Source: CAYNST01 sp964641175 (GTDB lineage: Bacteria; Pseudomonadota; Gammaproteobacteria; Pseudomonadales; Cellvibrionaceae). Taken from it: 35,685 nucleotides of DNA. The stretch spans positions 1 to 35,685 of the forward strand of contig CAZXLJ010000022.1 of assembly GCA_964641175.1 (NCBI GenBank). The letters are read 5' to 3'. Shown here in pieces: positions 1 to 7,813 of the stretch (its first letter is position 1; every line of letters starts with the position of its first letter). Made by a program: the position numbers and the translations under genes. A model generated the notes under the pieces. It did not search any database. It saw nothing but the letters and a program-made list of their open reading frames with translations, and was not told the origin of the DNA.

Positions 1-3
1 CGT

Positions 4-76
4 GGTTGTGCATACTCCCCGCTCGTCGTGGGTCCCCGCGTGCGCGAGGACGACGTACTAGAAAGGCACTTTTCGC
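4..76 (+). repeat. Dispersed palindromic repeat, copy 1
   Basis: Three blocks occur in order: a GGTTGTGCATACTCCCC block, a GC-rich palindromic block around TCCCCGCGTGCGCGAGGA, and a GAAAGGCACTTTTCG block. The same blocks recur at 362-414 and 447-492 and, inverted, at 179-246. The GC-rich block, if translated, gives a 'RARG/RVRG' string like the dispersed extragenic repeats common in proteobacteria. I see no gene across it. Confidence 0.7.
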
Positions 77-178
77 AATTTGGAATACCAAACAGTGCTC
101 GCTCGGTCTTGTCCGCCGAAAAAAAGTGACCTCCGGCAGGTGCAATCGAATTAGTGTGAACAGGCCCCAGGTTGTGTA

Positions 179-246
179 CGAAAAGTACTTTTAACCGGAA
201 CTTGCCCCAACTACTCGTCGCCCTCGCGAACGCGGGGGCCCACGAA
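179..246 (-). repeat. Dispersed palindromic repeat, inverted copy
   Basis: Read on the minus strand, 213-246 gives a block matching the GC-rich palindrome of the other copies (ATTCGTGGGCCCCCGCGTTC, then GCGAGGGCGACG). CGAAAAGTACTT at 179-190 is the reverse complement of a variant of the GAAAGGCACTTTTCG block. It is more diverged than the three direct copies. Confidence 0.55.
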
Positions 247-258
247 TCCCGGAAGGGT

Positions 259-292
259 TATCCAGTTGACGTGGAATAACGACAACTGGATA
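259..292. repeat. Perfect 10-bp inverted repeat
   Basis: TATCCAGTTG at 259-268 pairs perfectly with CAACTGGATA at 283-292 across a 14-nt loop. It lies between repeat copies with no gene beside it and no T-tract. It could be a structured part of the repeat element or a protein-binding site; the sequence does not decide. Confidence 0.5.
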
Positions 293-361
293 AATGAACA
301 ACGAAGGTTTTTATAGAATCAGACAGACAGCGAAATGCGCTTGCTGGCGGGGTTGTACCGC

Positions 362-414
362 GGTTGTGCATACTCCCCATTCGTCGAGGGTCCCCGCGTG
401 CGCGAGGAGGACGG
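362..414 (+). repeat. Dispersed palindromic repeat, copy 2
   Basis: Shares the GGTTGTGCATACTCCCC block and the GC-rich palindrome (TCCCCGCGTGCGCGAGGA) with copy 1, but the third block does not follow. The sequence after 414 differs until copy 3. Confidence 0.65.
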
Positions 415-446
415 CCATGGACACATCTAAAAAATACCAAGATCTG

Positions 447-492
447 ATGGGTTCCCGCGTGCGAGGACGACGGACTTGAAAGGCACTTTTCG
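447..492 (+). repeat. Dispersed palindromic repeat, copy 3
   Basis: Carries a shortened palindrome (GGTTCCCGCGTGCGAGGACG) followed by the GAAAGGCACTTTTCG block, matching 49-75 of copy 1 nearly base for base. It lacks the first block, so copies 2 and 3 together look like one element split by inserted sequence. From 493 to 665 I see nothing else. Confidence 0.65.
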
Positions 493-665
493 TACACAGC
501 CTAGAAGCTATTTCATAACTGCTGCACTCGCCGATACCGTGATGAAAATGGCCTCAGACTGCTCATTTACTCCACGTAAACTCCGCATCTTCGGTCATTT
601 GCGCCTTGTCTCGGCTGCGCTCGCGAGTTATGAAACGGCTTTTAATCCGGAATTGGGTTGATAGC

Positions 666-1574
666 TTATGGTGCGCGAAGCAAATCCATCAGGGCCCGCG
701 TGATAGGAAAGTCGGTACATCTTTCAAAGTGATAAAACATGGGGCTGGGATTGGCTTCCAGGAAGTAATAATTTCCCGCAGGATTGCGCCGCCAGTCGAT
801 AGCGGTCCACTGCATGCCGAACCTGCTGGTGATCTCGAGGCTCAATTTGCGCACAGCGTCCGAGGTGGTTATCGGCTCAACCCTTGCGGCTTCATCCTCC
901 CGGAAATCTGTCGAGTCGCTTATTATTTCAGCGCTGTAGACCTGATTTCCCAGCACATAGGTGCGGATGTTCGTGCCGGGGATGTATTCCTGGACGGTCA
1001 CCGGGGACAGCGCGAGCACCGATTGTAAGCGCTCCATTTCCAGCATTTCGTCAGTGAGTCTTTCGGTGTGGGCGCCGCCTTGTACGGGTTTGAAGATCGC
1101 GGCAGGCAGGCGCCGGGCAAACTGCCGGATCTGAACGGCGTCATTACTCGTCAGTGTCGGCGGAATGAGAGCTCCGATCTGCTTTGCCAATGACAGCTGC
1201 CGCGGCTTGCAGCGGTGGAATTCGTAAGCGTCACAACCATTGACCCAATGAATGGCGGGTTCGCGTAGAAATGCTTTGATCATGCTCAAGCTGTCCATCT
1301 GCGCGATTACCCAGTTTTCTGCGCCCGCAAGCTTTGCGTTATCGGGCAGATTGAGGCTGCGCCAGTAAACCGATTTGATGTCCTCAAATGCGATTGTGTC
1401 ACCGTCCTGCCCCAGCTCGCCGCAGTTCCCGACCGGGTCCCAATTAATGGTCATGGTATCGGGGTAACGGCGAAAATCCACAATGAATGGATGCTCTCCA
1501 GCATGCTGTAATTGGGTATGCAGATGGACCGCATGGAAATCTTCGGTATCACCCAGGATGGCAATGCGCTTCAT
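666..1574 (-). CDS. ATP-grasp graspetide maturase (MvdD-like)
   Basis: This is a 302-residue ATP-grasp ligase that should use ATP to activate Glu/Asp side chains of a precursor peptide and join them to Thr/Ser (ester) or Lys (amide) side chains. Family hallmarks are visible: an N-terminal pre-ATP-grasp region with a VYWRSL motif near residue 90, an HRCKPRQL stretch, an IFKPVQGG nucleotide-binding strand, VQEYIPGTNIRTYV, a TAIDWRRNP strand and the C-terminal metal/ATP motif FLEANPSPMF. The start at 1574 is preferred because GGAGCC sits about 8 nt upstream; an upstream start would add 20 residues without family character. It lies 143 bp downstream of a matching precursor gene on the same strand, which strongly supports the assignment. 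Substrate specificity is inferred from that neighbour. Confidence 0.9.
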   Translation of the reverse strand: MKRIAILGDTEDFHAVHLHTQLQHAGEHPFIVDFRRYPDTMTINWDPVGNCGELGQDGDTIAFEDIKSVYWRSLNLPDNAKLAGAENWVIAQMDSLSMIKAFLREPAIHWVNGCDAYEFHRCKPRQLSLAKQIGALIPPTLTSNDAVQIRQFARRLPAAIFKPVQGGAHTERLTDEMLEMERLQSVLALSPVTVQEYIPGTNIRTYVLGNQVYSAEIISDSTDFREDEAARVEPITTSDAVRKLSLEITSRFGMQWTAIDWRRNPAGNYYFLEANPSPMFYHFERCTDFPITRALMDLLRAP

Positions 1575-1717
1575 GCATGTGGCTCCATTTAAAAAGTTCC
1601 TTGCTGACCTATTGGACCATTGATCCGGACCCAATCCGGACTGTTACCGCGGAGGTGTCTGGCATCATTCAGCGGAGTACCAACCGCTGAACCGATGCCG
1701 GAGGGTGTGCAGGTTAA

Positions 1718-1933
1718 CTAAAAAACCGGCCGACCGGAACCACCTTCTTCACCAATCGCCAGAGTAGTAAAGATCGGCCCGCAAATCGGTGAGCCACCTT
1801 CTTCACCAATTGCCAATGTGGTAACTGTAGGCGGATTGATGGGGCGCATACCGCCTCCGACCATTTGCGTTTCCTGCTCGTTGAGCTCTTTTATCGCGGA
1901 CATCTCAAGTGGTGCTGCAAAGGGATGTTTCAT
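1718..1933 (-). CDS. Graspetide precursor peptide (plesiocin-like, two core repeats)
   Basis: A 71-residue peptide with a leader of about 28 residues ending in LNEQETQMVGGG and a core holding two TTLAIGEEGGS units (residues 38-48 and 56-66) separated by PICGPIF. TTLAIGEE matches the TTxxxxEE pattern known from plesiocin (group 2 omega-ester peptides), where the two Thr are joined to the two Glu by nested esters, giving hairpin-like loops. The leader end resembles double-glycine leaders cut by C39-type peptidases, but no such peptidase or exporter is seen nearby. GAGGAAA lies about 8 nt before the ATG. One Cys (residue 51) sits between the repeats. Plesiocin and relatives inhibit serine proteases; whether this one does is unknown. 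The call rests on the repeat pattern plus the adjacent ATP-grasp gene. Confidence 0.88.
   Translation of the reverse strand: MKHPFAAPLEMSAIKELNEQETQMVGGGMRPINPPTVTTLAIGEEGGSPICGPIFTTLAIGEEGGSGRPVF
1741..1824 (-). repeat. In-frame duplicated core segment of the precursor
   Basis: About 30 bp encoding the TTLAIGEE unit occurs at 1741-1770 and again at 1795-1824, spaced by 54 bp (18 codons). The two copies differ by a few, mostly synonymous, bases, as expected of duplication followed by selection to keep the peptide. Confidence 0.85.
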
Positions 1934-2133
1934 GGGGGTATTTCCTCATATTTGGTTAGCATAGAGCTGGCGCCTCGGAGAACACCAAGGGAACCGCGGC
2001 AGATCAGCGAGGGGTATGTTAACCGCGACTTTGGAAATGTGAAACTGGCAGATCTGTCAGGTGGGTACCCCGGCGAACCCGTTAACGAGTCTCGCGCGGG
2101 ATTTGTTGGAAGAAATTGTGAACTGGTTGTGTA

Positions 2134-3150
2134 TTAAACGCGGTCGATCGTCATGTAAACCAGCGTCTGATTCAGGAGTTGATAAGCGACCTCACCGAAA
2201 GTAATCGGGCCTGTGAGCGTCCCTGTTTTTTTCCCCTCGAGTTCCGAGTAAAGAAAATTAAGAATGCAGTTACAGGAAAACGCAATATTGGTACTTTGAT
2301 CGGCGGGCAGTGCCTTGTTGAACTCGGTAACATAATCAGCGATCGGCCTGGCGATTTTATACTCTACTCCGGGGAAAACCGGCGCGTACAGGGCTACTTC
2401 TGAAGCATTCACCTTCTGGATGCTGACATTGACCATGACACCGCAATAATTGGCTACGAGCGGCAGGCGGGTATCTATCTTATGCTCCGTCAGATATTCG
2501 GCAAAATTCCACTGTTTGCCATCAACCTCGCACAGCCCAACGGCAAATCCCCGGTCGGGAAATGTGATGGTCGGCCCGCTTCCCTGAGTAAACAGATTGA
2601 CGATGCGGATGTTGGCTACCGTGTCTTCAGGAATGGGAATGTGCATTGCTGCCGCTTTGGAATCAGACAGCATGCCCGAAGCAGGTCCGAACCCAACCTT
2701 GGCGTGGCTGGTTGCGAGCTCCCCCAGATGCATACCGGAAACCCAGCCTATGATCGGCGAGAAATACATGTTGGGGTAGTCGGGGGCGTTCTGGGCATAC
2801 GCCAGATGCACTTCCGAGTTGGCTGGCAGTATCAACACCGTGAAACCGTGCTCGGGCGCTTCCTGGGCGATCCGGGAAATACTGCCGGTATCGTAAAGCG
2901 TGAGTCTGGGGGGATTGTTTGCCGGCAGTCCACTGATGCGCGTGACGTAAACGCTATTCTGGTCCACGCGCCCACCTTCGCTGGCCATGAAATACGGAAT
3001 AGTCCCCGCTATCCAGTTGCCTGATGGAAGGTCGCTCAGAACGCGTTCGTCACCGGCGATGATCATATATTCGCCATCTGCGATCATGGTGGTTACAGCG
3101 TCCCTGTCGACGATCGAATTCGTAAACGCAACGGTTCCGTCACTACTCAT
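2134..3150 (-). CDS. Unassigned 338-residue protein of the graspetide locus
   Basis: I do not recognise the family with confidence. The protein has no signal peptide or membrane segment. It is rich in predicted beta structure with hydrophobic-alternating stretches (for example GFTVLILPANSEVHLAYAQ), has three Cys near residues 224, 293 and 295, and ends in a Leu/Tyr-rich helix. CAGGAG sits just upstream of its ATG, and only 22 bp separate it from the gene before it, so the two are probably cotranscribed. It lies 200 bp upstream of the peptide precursor on the same strand. A role in peptide maturation, export or immunity is possible from position alone; nothing in the sequence proves it. Confidence 0.8.
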   Translation of the reverse strand: MSSDGTVAFTNSIVDRDAVTTMIADGEYMIIAGDERVLSDLPSGNWIAGTIPYFMASEGGRVDQNSVYVTRISGLPANNPPRLTLYDTGSISRIAQEAPEHGFTVLILPANSEVHLAYAQNAPDYPNMYFSPIIGWVSGMHLGELATSHAKVGFGPASGMLSDSKAAAMHIPIPEDTVANIRIVNLFTQGSGPTITFPDRGFAVGLCEVDGKQWNFAEYLTEHKIDTRLPLVANYCGVMVNVSIQKVNASEVALYAPVFPGVEYKIARPIADYVTEFNKALPADQSTNIAFSCNCILNFLYSELEGKKTGTLTGPITFGEVAYQLLNQTLVYMTIDRV

Positions 3151-3172
3151 TGTTAACTCCTGAATCAGTGGA

Positions 3173-4408
3173 TTAAGCCGCGGTGGTTTGTTTGATCAAA
3201 TACACCAGCTCTTGTTTCATCGATTTGTGGTTTTGCTTGATGAAATCCCGAATGCGGCGAGCTGCATCCAGGCGGGTCGCAGGATTGGGCGCAGTGCGAA
3301 CCTGTGAGCGCAACCTGGCGAGCAGCAGTTTATAGGCAATATGATTGCTCGGGATAAAGGTGTCGTCCTGCAGAATCTGTTGCCATACAGAATGTTCCAC
3401 CTCCGGCAAGCGGTAGCGTGTCTTTTCCCTGATCGCACTGGCCCGGTTCAGCAGCAGAAGTTCTGCTTTCAGGGTGCGAAAGTTTTTGTGGAAATAATCA
3501 CGAAGCACTTCAATAGAGGCGAGCTTGTCATTGGTCTGTTGCGCTTGCCCGTAGGCTGTTTTCTGTCGCGCGATAAGAAGATTCAGTGCAACGCTGGGAG
3601 AGTTCAGCTGGACCCGACCGGTCAGTACTTCATGCCACACAGGGTTGCTGAGCCCGGGCAGCACCAGCCTTTTTACTGAATCGATCGAACTGGAATCTTT
3701 GCCGCCGGTCCGGGCACTCAACCCGAAGATCTGCTCAATTTCGACGCCGAGAATGGATGCATTGGCAACGAAGAACTTGCGCAGCTCCATTGCCGGTACG
3801 AGGGCTTCAGATTTTTTACTTCCTGATATGGATTGTTTAAGTTTGCTCAGAAGCAGTTTTAAAGGCAACAGCTGCGTGTCCAGGTTTACCTCGCCCCGGA
3901 CCAGATTTTCCCAGACCGCATCCAGCTCCGTCGCGAGGCAAGCGAGCATCTGCACCTGCGTGGGGGCGGCGCCCAGATCGTCGAGCACTGACGCGACAAC
4001 CGACTCATTGAGCTGGAGGGTGGTGCTGATCAGATGAGGGCTAAGACCTTTGGCGTGAGCCAGGGCAATTTGTTGCCTTACATAATTCGAGTACTGCCGG
4101 ATCGGGCTTCCGAGAAAACATGCCTGATTAAGCGTGGAATAATTCAATGCCGGAGCGTTGCTGACATTTCCCGGTATCTGTGCATGAACAGTGACACGGT
4201 ATTTGCCGAAATTGGTATAAAGCCAGCTGCCAGACTGCGACGGTTCAGTAGTCTTGGTATGCAGGAGACCGAAAAGGCGGGTTCGGTCTGTCAGCTCAAG
4301 AAAGACATCAAACGTTCGAGATTGCTCATCCAGCTTGGCAGACTTGATCGACCAGGGACTGTATATACCCAGGATTTCCTCAAGACCGCGAAGGTCAATC
4401 CTCTCCAT
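3173..4408 (-). CDS. Unassigned 411-residue protein with three C-terminal repeats
   Basis: Family not recognised. The N-terminal ~90 residues include WLYTNFGKYRVTVHAQIPG and faintly echo the N-terminal region of ISL3-type transposases, but without zinc-binding Cys. A helix-turn-helix-like stretch follows (HAKGLSPHLISTTLQLNESV, about residues 114-133). From about residue 150 to the end there are three degenerate units of about 75-80 residues, each with a VW..(I/V)L.G-type start, an LxLLLARL-like helix and an end resembling LRDFF..N...LK.EL. No signal peptide or TM segment is evident. GGGGGAT lies just before the ATG. It is the first gene of the minus-strand run leading to the graspetide precursor, so a regulatory or scaffold role is conceivable. 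That is inference from position and the HTH-like segment. Confidence 0.78.
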   Translation of the reverse strand: MERIDLRGLEEILGIYSPWSIKSAKLDEQSRTFDVFLELTDRTRLFGLLHTKTTEPSQSGSWLYTNFGKYRVTVHAQIPGNVSNAPALNYSTLNQACFLGSPIRQYSNYVRQQIALAHAKGLSPHLISTTLQLNESVVASVLDDLGAAPTQVQMLACLATELDAVWENLVRGEVNLDTQLLPLKLLLSKLKQSISGSKKSEALVPAMELRKFFVANASILGVEIEQIFGLSARTGGKDSSSIDSVKRLVLPGLSNPVWHEVLTGRVQLNSPSVALNLLIARQKTAYGQAQQTNDKLASIEVLRDYFHKNFRTLKAELLLLNRASAIREKTRYRLPEVEHSVWQQILQDDTFIPSNHIAYKLLLARLRSQVRTAPNPATRLDAARRIRDFIKQNHKSMKQELVYLIKQTTAA

Positions 4409-4768
4409 TTATCCCCCTAAACGCAGGTTGCATAGCAGATAGTGTGTTGATCGGCGGGTGTTTCAATAATTTCTTCATTTTAGACCCCGACCAGAAAGGG
4501 CGCTAGCGTACGACGAGAATGGCGTGACATTCGTCTTCAATTACTGCCTTTTTTCATGTAAAGCATCGTTTTAATCAAGAAAGCATTGTTCATTATCTGA
4601 AGTTAACGCGTTCACTTCGTCGGAAAGTCACCCCACTTGCCAAGGTGGCGCATTTTTATCTGATATTTCGTTAACTGATATAAATGTTTTGCGCTATGGT
4701 CTATGTATCCCTGCCAAAGAGCGATTGGCTATTAAAATTTCCGACTATATATACACGGAGAAGTTAGT
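4409..4768. promoter_or_regulatory. Divergent intergenic region, 360 bp, AT-rich
   Basis: This region lies between the divergent graspetide-locus operon and the acetaldehyde dehydrogenase gene and is visibly richer in A+T than its surroundings. TTGCCA at 4637-4642 and TGATAT at 4661-4666, 18 nt apart, could be a weak sigma-70 promoter for the rightward gene. No terminator or RNA gene was recognised. The promoter reading is speculative. Confidence 0.35.
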
Positions 4769-5722
4769 GTGGAAGCGCCTTCATATCCTAAATTGTCAGT
4801 AGCTATTATCGGATCCGGAAAAATCGGAACGGATCTTCTGATCAAAACGACTAAATCCCCTTGGCTGCGCTGTGAATTATTTATCGGACGGGACCTGCAT
4901 TCTCACGGGCTTGCCAAGGCCCGTTCTCTGGGCATTCCTGTTTCCGACAGAAGTATTGACGCACTCGATGAAGTTTCCTCGCCCCTGCAGCTGATCTTCG
5001 ATGCAACCTCGGCAGAACACCATCGCCGGCACGCGCCACGATTATTGAATGCCGGAATCCGGGCGGTTGACCTGACCCCGGCCCGGGTAGGTAAGCTTTG
5101 CGTGCCGGCACTTAATGCGGACGCGATTCTGAAGGCTCCGAATGTCAATATGGTGACATGCGGTGGTCAGGCGTCGATTCCAGTGATCGCTACTCTCGCT
5201 CAGTGCATTCCTGGGATCGAGCATGTTCAAGTGAGCAGCCTGCTTGCGGAGGATTCGGTTGGTCCCGGAACCCTGGCAAATATTGATGATTACTACGCAA
5301 CCACAGCGGGAGCCATAAAGGCTTACTCCGGCATAAAAAGCGTGGACGTTGAACTGGTCGTGGAAAAAGCATCCTGGAAACCTGACATGCTGACAACAAT
5401 CAGAGTTAGCGTCGGAGACTGTGACATGGAGGCGGTTTATGCGGGTCTGGCCCGCTGTCTGGGAATGGTGCGCACTTATGTGCAGGGATACCACATCGTG
5501 GGCACGCCCCGGCTGCAAAGGGGTGTGCTTGAGATTATGGTCAGCGTTCGGGGCGCAGGGGACTGGATTCCGAGTCACGCGGGGAACCTTGACATCATCA
5601 ACTGCGCGGCCATCGCGGTTGCAGAAAAGTATGCTCGGCACGTTCTGCTTGCAGATCGACAAAAGCCAGAACCCATAGTCTCCGAAGTAGCCGGACTGAA
5701 GCACGCCGGGCACGCAGGCTAA
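4769..5722 (+). CDS. Acylating acetaldehyde dehydrogenase (MhpF/DmpF/BphJ family)
   Basis: It is expected to oxidise acetaldehyde (or a short aldehyde) with NAD+ and CoA to the acyl-CoA. The 317 residues match the family length. They show a Rossmann motif (VAIIGSGKIGTDLLIK, from residue 11), DATSAEHHRRHA, a DLTPARVGK stretch, and the catalytic Cys131 in MVTCGGQASIP, followed by SVGPGTLANIDD. The start is GTG with GGAGAAG 6-13 nt upstream. In catabolic operons this enzyme pairs with a 4-hydroxy-2-oxovalerate aldolase through a channel; no aldolase is present here, so it is an orphan copy. Some positions differ from classical members (usual LTPAAIGPY reads LTPARVGKL), so its substrate may differ. 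A link with the divergent peptide locus is possible but unproven. Confidence 0.87.
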   Translation: MEAPSYPKLSVAIIGSGKIGTDLLIKTTKSPWLRCELFIGRDLHSHGLAKARSLGIPVSDRSIDALDEVSSPLQLIFDATSAEHHRRHAPRLLNAGIRAVDLTPARVGKLCVPALNADAILKAPNVNMVTCGGQASIPVIATLAQCIPGIEHVQVSSLLAEDSVGPGTLANIDDYYATTAGAIKAYSGIKSVDVELVVEKASWKPDMLTTIRVSVGDCDMEAVYAGLARCLGMVRTYVQGYHIVGTPRLQRGVLEIMVSVRGAGDWIPSHAGNLDIINCAAIAVAEKYARHVLLADRQKPEPIVSEVAGLKHAGHAG

Positions 5723-5764
5723 GACCTGCCGATCAGGACTTTGTAAGGGTGAGGGACGCGTGCG

Positions 5765-7489
5765 TCAAAACTTTAGGCCGAGGGCAAGGGCAACGCCAGC
5801 CTCTCGGTTTATTTCAGAATAGGTCGCTGCGATATCGAACTGCAGCGGCCCCGCCTGAAAGTGCAGGCCCGCCGACGGTAGCCGGGTATCGTCAACAAGG
5901 TTGTAACGATAGCCCAGGCGCAAGCTCTGCTGCCGCCAGTAGAGAAATTCCAGCCCGGCGCTGATGTACTGCTTGTCGGGATCAAATCCCAGCGGTTCAT
6001 TGCGGGTGAGGTCATAATCCAAGGCGAGGCGAAGCCTGCCGGTCTCGTAGGCCACGCCCGCTCTGACGATCGGTTCGATGGATACCGTCCCGCCCAGCTG
6101 ATTCCCCAGGGATTTACGGCGAAGATTTTTCGCGACCAAGCCGACCGTCCAATGCGAATTGATCTGGTAGCTCGCACCGACATCGATGTTCCAGAACCGA
6201 TAATGCATCTGTACAGAGCTATAGCGATATGCGTCCAGATCAAAATCATCGGCGCGCTGCTGATAGGCGATGGTGGCATACGAGAGACGCTTTAAAGTCA
6301 CGCCGACAGACAGTTCGGGTATCGCGCCAATCTGTCGCGACAGGCTTAATGCGGTTTCCGAAACTTCGGCGCCCGTGAAAATCAGCTGAGTATTGATTAC
6401 GTCAGGAACCGGATAGCGCAAAAATCGCTGGAGATCGATATCTGCCAGGTCTGCAGCGCCGAGTGCCAGCAAGTCCAGCGGCAAACCAACTTCGAGCTGA
6501 TCGAGAAGATCCGCCAGATTAGCCTCGTCAATGGCGATGCCCATGGCTTCGATAAATCCTCTCAGTTCTTCCTCATTGCGAGGGTTGCCGAAGTCCGGTA
6601 AACCCGCAGGGGGTGTTTCCAGAGAAGGCGGCGCGATTCCGGGGTATAACTGTTGTCTTACGGCGTCATACAGGCCACCCAGATCGACAAACTGGTCCAG
6701 CGCCTCAAGATTTTGGCTGAAGCCCCGGAATGCCTGTTCCAGTTCAGGCACGCCCGGCAACTGCCGGTAGTCGCGTAGCTGCTCATTGAGCTCACCGACC
6801 TCCGCGGAATCCCGGATCAGGTTTTCCAGCAGGGGCCAGTTGAAATCCTCGACCAGACGTCCCAGATGCTGAGCTCCATCGAGCATATCTGCCAGGGAGC
6901 GCGACGTGTCTGCAAGTTGCTGCACACGGACAAGGTCACCGGGATCATTTTGTACAAGCCCGCCGAGAACACGGTAATGGCGGGCGTAGATACCCCCTGC
7001 CCAGCGCGGATTTTCCACGACGAACTGGCTGGCCGCGGCAGCTGTGATGCGCAAGGGCTTGTCCGGTAGCTTCTCCACTTCAAGCACCAGTCGTTCAGCG
7101 GTGGTGCTCAGGCGCCTTAGGGTTGAGGTATCGAGATCGTCGGAATCGAAAGCGCTTTGCGCCGCATCCAGTTGCTCTTCGATTTCAAGCTCATCTTCTA
7201 CGTCGCGCACATATTTAAATGTGTCTATAAAATTTTGACGGTCGATTGCCCGGGCTGCGAGATAGCCTGAGACTGAAAAGCTGGGAGGTCTGCTCACGCG
7301 GTGGGCAGGGTTGGACCAGGGGCGATACCGCCCGGTATTGGTGGCAGCACCAGCGCCGCCCATGGCCATGCTGTCCGGGTCGAAAACCAGAAATGATACT
7401 GCAGCGGTGCATGATGACCAGCTGCTGATCAGAACGGTTATCAGCGCGCTTACTCCGGCACGAGGAAGAAATATATTTTTTAGAGCCAT
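5765..7489 (-). CDS. TraF-like outer-membrane beta-barrel protein
   Basis: A 574-residue secreted protein with an N-terminal signal segment (about residues 1-30). The motif FDPDSMAMGGAGAAT then N-P-A follows directly, typical of the 'conjugal transfer protein TraF' (TraF_2) group, which belongs with FadL/PorV-like outer-membrane barrels. The middle third is helical and acidic (LADLLDQLEVGLPLDLLALG). The last ~200 residues alternate as beta strands and end in Phe (ALGLKF), the usual outer-membrane barrel end signal. Despite the family name there are no conjugation genes nearby, so a conjugation role is unlikely; an envelope transport or structural role is more plausible. It converges with the acetaldehyde dehydrogenase gene with only 42 bp between them. 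Confidence 0.8.
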   Translation of the reverse strand: MALKNIFLPRAGVSALITVLISSWSSCTAAVSFLVFDPDSMAMGGAGAATNTGRYRPWSNPAHRVSRPPSFSVSGYLAARAIDRQNFIDTFKYVRDVEDELEIEEQLDAAQSAFDSDDLDTSTLRRLSTTAERLVLEVEKLPDKPLRITAAAASQFVVENPRWAGGIYARHYRVLGGLVQNDPGDLVRVQQLADTSRSLADMLDGAQHLGRLVEDFNWPLLENLIRDSAEVGELNEQLRDYRQLPGVPELEQAFRGFSQNLEALDQFVDLGGLYDAVRQQLYPGIAPPSLETPPAGLPDFGNPRNEEELRGFIEAMGIAIDEANLADLLDQLEVGLPLDLLALGAADLADIDLQRFLRYPVPDVINTQLIFTGAEVSETALSLSRQIGAIPELSVGVTLKRLSYATIAYQQRADDFDLDAYRYSSVQMHYRFWNIDVGASYQINSHWTVGLVAKNLRRKSLGNQLGGTVSIEPIVRAGVAYETGRLRLALDYDLTRNEPLGFDPDKQYISAGLEFLYWRQQSLRLGYRYNLVDDTRLPSAGLHFQAGPLQFDIAATYSEINREAGVALALGLKF

Positions 7490-7690
7490 CGGGAATTGCT
7501 AACCGGGCGTGCGATTAAGTTCGACTGTCTTACAGGTATAGCAGATCCAGGGAACCTCTGATTAAGTCCGAATAGTGTCTGGCTTACAGCGCTTTGCGAG
7601 ATCAAGGCGGCGCTTCGAAGGCATGCTGACTGCCTGTCGAGAAGTGCCAACGCAGAGCTCGCGAACCGATGCAAGCCCCTTAGGGTGCGG

Positions 7691-7718
7691 CCGGCCAGGT
7701 GCGACCGGCCAGGTGCGG
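7691..7718. repeat. 14-bp tandem duplication inside the MITE-like element
   Basis: CCGGCCAGGTGCGA at 7691-7704 is followed directly by CCGGCCAGGTGCGG at 7705-7718, differing only in the last base. Confidence 0.85.
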
Positions 7719-7743
7719 CGCGGCCGAAACGTTCATCTGTCGC

Positions 7744-7813
7744 GTTGCTCTTTTTGCGAAGGGCTTAAGCAAAGGACTGTTGCTCTTCTTGCGAAGGGCT
7801 TAAGCAAAGGACT
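7744..7813. repeat. 35-bp tandem duplication inside the MITE-like element
   Basis: A 35-bp unit (7744-7778) beginning GTTGCTCTTTTTGCGAAGGG is repeated directly at 7779-7813 with a single base change (CTTTTT to CTTCTT). Part of it (GGGCTTAAGCAAAGGACT) is unchanged in both. Confidence 0.9.

Noticed and set aside
1..500. Possible type I-E CRISPR array (GC-rich TCCCCGCGTGCGCGAGGA-like repeats)
   Set aside because: The copies are unevenly spaced, one is inverted, flanking blocks are also shared, and no cas gene is present.
5765..7489. Conjugative element suggested by the TraF name
   Set aside because: The protein is an outer-membrane barrel type; there are no other transfer genes.
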